DNA of 19,651 nucleotides, taken from an uncultured Bacteroidota bacterium (GTDB lineage Bacteria; Bacteroidota; Bacteroidia; Flavobacteriales; Flavobacteriaceae). Location of the stretch: positions 1-19,651 of the forward strand of contig CAILTC010000415.1 in assembly GCA_903837025.1 (NCBI GenBank), read 5' to 3'. This document shows positions 16,212 through 19,651 of the stretch, one piece after another; positions within the stretch are counted from its first letter, which is position 1, and the number at the start of each line of letters is the position of its first letter. Under the pieces are notes generated by a model. It was not told the origin of the DNA. It made no database searches and saw only the letters and a program-made list of their open reading frames with translations. The position numbers and the translations under genes are program-made.

Positions 16212-18641
16212 ATGAATTTATTTATAAATACTCCAGAAAAAACATCAACAAAAAACAAAAAGGCTATGAATACAATTTACAAATTATTATTGGGTTTTAG
16301 TGTTTTTATGATTTCGTCATTAGGATATTCTCAAAACAATGCGGATCCAGGTATAGGAATATTAATGATGCCAGCCAGTATAGCTCAGGGGGATACAGGT
16401 ACTCTTAGTGCAACTGTTGGGAATTATGGGAATATGACTATTATTGCCAACTCAATAAAAGTCACTATATCAGTTGGAACTAATGCTGAAATTCTTGGAA
16501 TAGCTTCGTCAAGTGATTCCCGCTGGACACAGTCTTCTTTGACTACAGGCTCTGCAAATTCTATAATATTAACAAATGCTTCAGGAAGTTTTACTTCATT
16601 TGATGTTGGAGATATATTACTTAATGTAAGAGGAAATGTTGTAAGTGGTGCTAATTTGATTTTTGGGAAAATAGAATATATTGCTAGTAGTTCTCAAGGT
16701 GATGCGAGTATTGGAAATAATAATTCACAGACAAGTTTGATTGTAACGATTCCTTTAATTGATGCAATAGCCGATACATTTACCGCAGTAAATGGAACAG
16801 CGCAAAGTGTAATCACAAACGACACTTTAAATGGTATTCTACCAATCCTTGGAACAGCTGCAGGCGATGTTAAATTAACCTCAACTTCAACTACTGAATT
16901 GAGCATAAATACAACAACAGGAGTAATAACAGTAACTCCAAATACACCAGCAGGTACGTATAGTATTTCATATACAATTTGTGAAATTAACAACCCAACA
17001 AATTGTGATACTGCAACAGCATCGGTAACGGTCACTGCTCCAGCAATAATAGCTGTAGCGGATACGCCAAGCGTATTACCTGGTGCTAAAACTCCAAGCG
17101 TAATTACCAACGATACGGTGAACGGATCCACAGGATTAACAATTGGAACAACCCCTGGAAATGTAACATTAACATCAACTCCAAACGGTCCATTAACGAT
17201 GAACGCTGATGGAACTATTTCTGTTGCGGCGAACACGCCAACAGGAACATATCCAATTAGTTATACAATTTGTGAGGTGAACAATCCAACAAACTGTAGT
17301 ACGGTAACAACAACAGTAACAGTAACAGCGCCAGCAATTTTAGCTGTAGCGGATACACCAAGCGTATTACCTGGTGCTAAAACTCCAAGCGTAATTATTA
17401 ACGATATGGTAAATGGATTCACAGGATTAACAATTGGAACAGCCCCAGGAAATATAACATTAACATCAACTCCAGCTCTAAATAGTCCATTAACGATGAA
17501 CTCTGACGGAACGATATCTGTTGCAGCTAACACGCCAGCAAGCACTTATCCAATTAGTTATGCCATTTGTGAGGTGAACAATCCAACAAACTGTAGTACG
17601 GTAACAACAACAGTAACAGTTACTGCACCCGCAATAGTAGCTGTAGTGGATACGCCAAGCGTATTGCCTGGTGCTAAAACAACAAGCGTAATTATTAACG
17701 ATACGGTAAACGGATTTACAGGATTAACAATTGGAACAGCCCCTGGAAATATAACATTAACATCGACTCCAAACGGTCCTTTAACGATGAACGCTGACGG
17801 AACGATCTCGGTAACGGTAAACACACCAGCAGGAACTTATCCAATTAGTTATACCATTTGCGAGGTAAACAATCCAACAAACTGTAGCGCGGTAACCACA
17901 ACAGTAACAGTAACTTCTCCAGTAATTGATGCAATAGCTGATACACTTACCGCAGTAAATGGAACAGCACCAAGTGTAATTACAAACGATTCTTTAAATG
18001 GTATTTTACCAATAATTGGAATAGCTGCAGGCGATGTTAAATTAACCTCAACCGCAACTACTGAATTAAGCATAAACACAACAACAGGAGTAATAACAAT
18101 AACTCCAAATACACCAGTTGGTACCTACAGCATTTCGTATACGATTTGTGAGATCAATAATCCAACAAATTGTGATACGGCAACGGTATCGGTAACAGTC
18201 CCTGCACCAGATTTTTCGCCAACAATAGATATTGATGACGTTGTTTTTTCTGCAGTTGGAGTGTCAAAGGATTTTATAGTAAATATTTCTGAATTAGGAT
18301 TTGGATCATCAATTGGTCAAGTAGCTTTTGTGATTCCTAAACTTTCAGCATTTGTTATTACATATAGTCCTTCGGCAACATCTTCTAATGTTTCTGGTGG
18401 TACAGATATTAATAACAGTGATTGGATAATTTCAGAAAATTCTTTATTCATAAAAGCAACTTTGAAGACATCTGTCTTAATTAATAAAGGTTCATTTTCA
18501 AGTGTTGGATTCACAATTTCTAGAAAAATAAATATTCCAAGTCAGACTTGGCAGAATATTACTCCAACAATTGTAAACGGATCAGGTTCAGATGGTGTTA
18601 ATTCGAATAACACGTATAATGTTTTAGTAAAGGCTCAATAA
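16212..18641 (+). CDS. Secreted repeat protein with A-B-B-B-A Ig-like repeats
   Basis: This 809-residue protein starts at the ATG 1 nt after the previous stop. A second in-frame ATG at 16266 begins an ordinary signal peptide (MNTIYKLLLGFSVFMISSLGYSQ), so the first 18 codons are either an extended signal N-region or not translated. After the signal comes a CARDB/DUF11-like beta-sandwich (about 42-182). Five repeats follow at residues 183-278, 279-375, 376-474, 475-571 and 572-666, all containing ICE(I/V)NNPTNC. The outer two are subtype A (NGILPI(I/L)G, INTTTGVIT) and the inner three subtype B (SVLPGAKTPSV, LTMNADGTISV). Residues 667-809 match the 143-residue end of the upstream protein. No LPxTG or canonical type IX tail is present. 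It is probably a surface fibre or adhesin; the ligand is unknown. Confidence 0.8.
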   Translation: MNLFINTPEKTSTKNKKAMNTIYKLLLGFSVFMISSLGYSQNNADPGIGILMMPASIAQGDTGTLSATVGNYGNMTIIANSIKVTISVGTNAEILGIASSSDSRWTQSSLTTGSANSIILTNASGSFTSFDVGDILLNVRGNVVSGANLIFGKIEYIASSSQGDASIGNNNSQTSLIVTIPLIDAIADTFTAVNGTAQSVITNDTLNGILPILGTAAGDVKLTSTSTTELSINTTTGVITVTPNTPAGTYSISYTICEINNPTNCDTATASVTVTAPAIIAVADTPSVLPGAKTPSVITNDTVNGSTGLTIGTTPGNVTLTSTPNGPLTMNADGTISVAANTPTGTYPISYTICEVNNPTNCSTVTTTVTVTAPAILAVADTPSVLPGAKTPSVIINDMVNGFTGLTIGTAPGNITLTSTPALNSPLTMNSDGTISVAANTPASTYPISYAICEVNNPTNCSTVTTTVTVTAPAIVAVVDTPSVLPGAKTTSVIINDTVNGFTGLTIGTAPGNITLTSTPNGPLTMNADGTISVTVNTPAGTYPISYTICEVNNPTNCSAVTTTVTVTSPVIDAIADTLTAVNGTAPSVITNDSLNGILPIIGIAAGDVKLTSTATTELSINTTTGVITITPNTPVGTYSISYTICEINNPTNCDTATVSVTVPAPDFSPTIDIDDVVFSAVGVSKDFIVNISELGFGSSIGQVAFVIPKLSAFVITYSPSATSSNVSGGTDINNSDWIISENSLFIKATLKTSVLINKGSFSSVGFTISRKINIPSQTWQNITPTIVNGSGSDGVNSNNTYNVLVKAQ
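16758..18209 (+). repeat. Five-unit repeat array (A-B-B-B-A) in the 16212 gene
   Basis: Unit borders are 16758, 17046, 17337, 17634 and 17925, ending at 18209 (96, 97, 99, 97 and 95 codons). The B units share long identical stretches at the DNA level. For example, about 53 nt from TGTGAGGTGAAC is the same at 17270 and 17568. Unit 3 has a two-codon insertion near LTSTPALN. High DNA identity with shared silent sites points to recent duplication. Confidence 0.88.
16995..17169 (+). repeat. Copy 1 of a 175-nt near-identical block
   Basis: Aligned with 19477-19651 (offset 2482 nt), the block differs at one position only: A at 17049 against G at 19531. It spans the end of the subtype-A unit and the first 124 nt of the first subtype-B unit in the 16212 gene. 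The partner runs to the window edge, so the true repeat is at least this long. Confidence 0.9.
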
Positions 18642-18642
18642 T

Positions 18643-19651
18643 ATGAACTTATTTATAAATTTCTCTGAAAGTAGGTCAACGAAAATTAATATAACTATGA
18701 ATACAATATATAAATTATTATTGGTTTTTACTGTTTTTATATTTTCATCAATTAGCTATTCGCAAAATGCAAATCCAAGTATAGTAATGCTTATGAATCC
18801 TGCAACTGTTATTCTAGGAGGTGAAGGCACTTTACATGCAACTGTTGGTAATAATGGTAATAACACTATTGTGGCTAACTCATTACGAGTTACAATATCT
18901 GTCGGATCCGATGCTGAAATTATTGGAATAGCCTCAGGAAGTGATTCGCGTTGGACTCAATTAACTTTAACCACGGGCTCCGGAAATACCATTAGATTGA
19001 AAAATACAGCGGGAGGATTTACCTCATCTGATCTTGGTGAGATATTACTTACGGTTAGAGGAATTACTCAAAGTGGTCCGGATTTTATTTTAGGAAATAT
19101 TGTATACATAACAGCATCAAATCTTTTATTATGTGGGGTGTGTCCTCCTATACCATTAAATATTACTCAGGGTAATACAAGTGTTGAAAATGATAACTCA
19201 ATGGTAAGTCTAGCAGTAACTGTAGCAGTTCCAGCAATAATAGCTGTAACTGACACGCCTAGCGTATTACCAGGAACTAAAACACCAAGCGTAATCATTA
19301 ATGATACGGTAAATGGATCCACAGGATTAACAATCGGAACCGCACCTGGAGATATTACATTAACATCAACACCAAATGGTCCATTAACGGTGAACCCTGA
19401 CGGAACGATCTCGGTAACGTCAAACACACCAGCAGGAACGTATCCAATTAGTTATACTATTTGCGAGGTGAATAATCCAACAAATTGTGATACTGCAACA
19501 GCATCGGTAACGGTCACTGCTCCAGCAATAGTAGCTGTAGCGGATACGCCAAGCGTATTACCTGGTGCTAAAACTCCAAGCGTAATTACCAACGATACGG
19601 TGAACGGATCCACAGGATTAACAATTGGAACAACCCCTGGAAATGTAACAT
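18643..19651 (+). CDS. Third secreted repeat protein, 3' partial
   Basis: The frame is open from the ATG at 18643 to the window end (336 complete codons) and no stop is reached. The start lies 1 nt after the preceding stop and repeats the upstream arrangement: an 18-codon leader MNLFINFSESRSTKINIT, then an in-frame ATG at 18697 beginning the signal peptide (MNTIYKLLLVFTVFIFSSISYSQ). The following domain is a clear paralogue of the one in the 16212 product, sharing VANS, VTISVG, GSDSRWTQ and EILLTVRG-like segments. A longer loop carries a CGVCPP motif absent from the neighbour. Subtype-B repeats begin at residue 199 (19237) and residue 296 (19528, cut by the edge). It is probably a tandem duplicate of the upstream gene; the full repeat number and C-terminus are unknown. 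Confidence 0.85.
   Translation, partial: MNLFINFSESRSTKINITMNTIYKLLLVFTVFIFSSISYSQNANPSIVMLMNPATVILGGEGTLHATVGNNGNNTIVANSLRVTISVGSDAEIIGIASGSDSRWTQLTLTTGSGNTIRLKNTAGGFTSSDLGEILLTVRGITQSGPDFILGNIVYITASNLLLCGVCPPIPLNITQGNTSVENDNSMVSLAVTVAVPAIIAVTDTPSVLPGTKTPSVIINDTVNGSTGLTIGTAPGDITLTSTPNGPLTVNPDGTISVTSNTPAGTYPISYTICEVNNPTNCDTATASVTVTAPAIVAVADTPSVLPGAKTPSVITNDTVNGSTGLTIGTTPGNVT
19237..19651 (+). repeat. Subtype-B repeat units in the 18643 gene (array continues)
   Basis: One full 291-nt unit (19237-19527) and the first 124 nt of the next (19528-19651) are visible. The first unit starts as subtype B (SVLPGTKTPSV) but ends with NCDTATASVTVTAP, the ending of subtype A in the neighbouring gene, so it is a hybrid. 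Confidence 0.85.
19477..19651 (+). repeat. Copy 2 of the 175-nt near-identical block
   Basis: This is the partner of 16995-17169, with 174 of 175 positions the same, including third-codon positions. The block reaches the right end of the window, so its right border is unknown. Confidence 0.9.

Noticed and set aside
16694..18079. Series of 76-180-codon open frames on the - strand across the repeat array
   Set aside because: They are antisense images of the repeat units: each recurs with the unit period, reads as a Val/Thr-rich mirror, and lacks independent start context. They result from the Thr/Val/Ala codon bias of the repeats.
16758..18209. Regular repeats considered as a CRISPR array
   Set aside because: Units are about 290 nt, in frame, coding and without unique spacers; no cas genes are present.
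13535..19651. Diversity-generating retroelement or invertible surface locus
   Set aside because: No reverse transcriptase, template repeat, recombinase or inverted-repeat pair flanking a promoter was found in the window; direct-repeat recombination explains what is seen.

Overview
The window comes from an AT-rich member of the Bacteroidota, most likely Flavobacterium or a close relative. The main reasons are the alternative complex III genes fused to a caa3-type oxidase operon, the ruvB-queG neighbourhood, the AQVGIGT-type heads and Ig-like repeats of the secreted proteins, and the near absence of Shine-Dalgarno sequences. All complete genes are on the + strand.

Region 1 (1-8185) is one respiratory operon: actB (5' end cut by the window), actC, actD, actE, actF, coxB and coxA. 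Spacing is tight (an 8-nt overlap to 30-nt gaps) and the operon ends in a strong intrinsic terminator. Together the proteins form alternative complex III (menaquinol:cytochrome c oxidoreductase) and the core of an A-type cytochrome c oxidase, which couple quinol oxidation to O2 reduction. The actA end and oxidase subunits III/IV are not in the window.

Region 2 (8186-10363) is housekeeping: ruvB (Holliday-junction helicase), a structured RNA-like element of a flavobacterial type, and queG (epoxyqueuosine reductase). The conserved N-terminus of queG extends upstream of every ATG/GTG/TTG in its frame, so it appears to use a rare ATT start or to carry a sequence change.

Region 3 (10364-11111) is about 750 bp of very AT-rich sequence without a convincing gene. 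It separates the housekeeping genes from region 4.

Region 4 (11112-end) is an accessory surface-protein locus with five co-directional secreted-protein genes. The first is a protein with an AQVGIGT head and seven RCC1-like motifs. The second is a short protein with the same head. The last three are multi-domain Ig-like repeat proteins packed nearly stop-to-start, and the final gene runs off the window while still open. The three large genes share modules: a 143-residue C-terminal domain (genes 3 and 4), repeats of two subtypes A and B (genes 3-5) and an N-terminal leader plus domain (genes 4 and 5). A 175-nt block in genes 4 and 5 differs at only one base. This looks like a locus growing and reshuffling by duplication and recombination. 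No recombinase, reverse transcriptase, CRISPR array, IS element or tRNA was seen.
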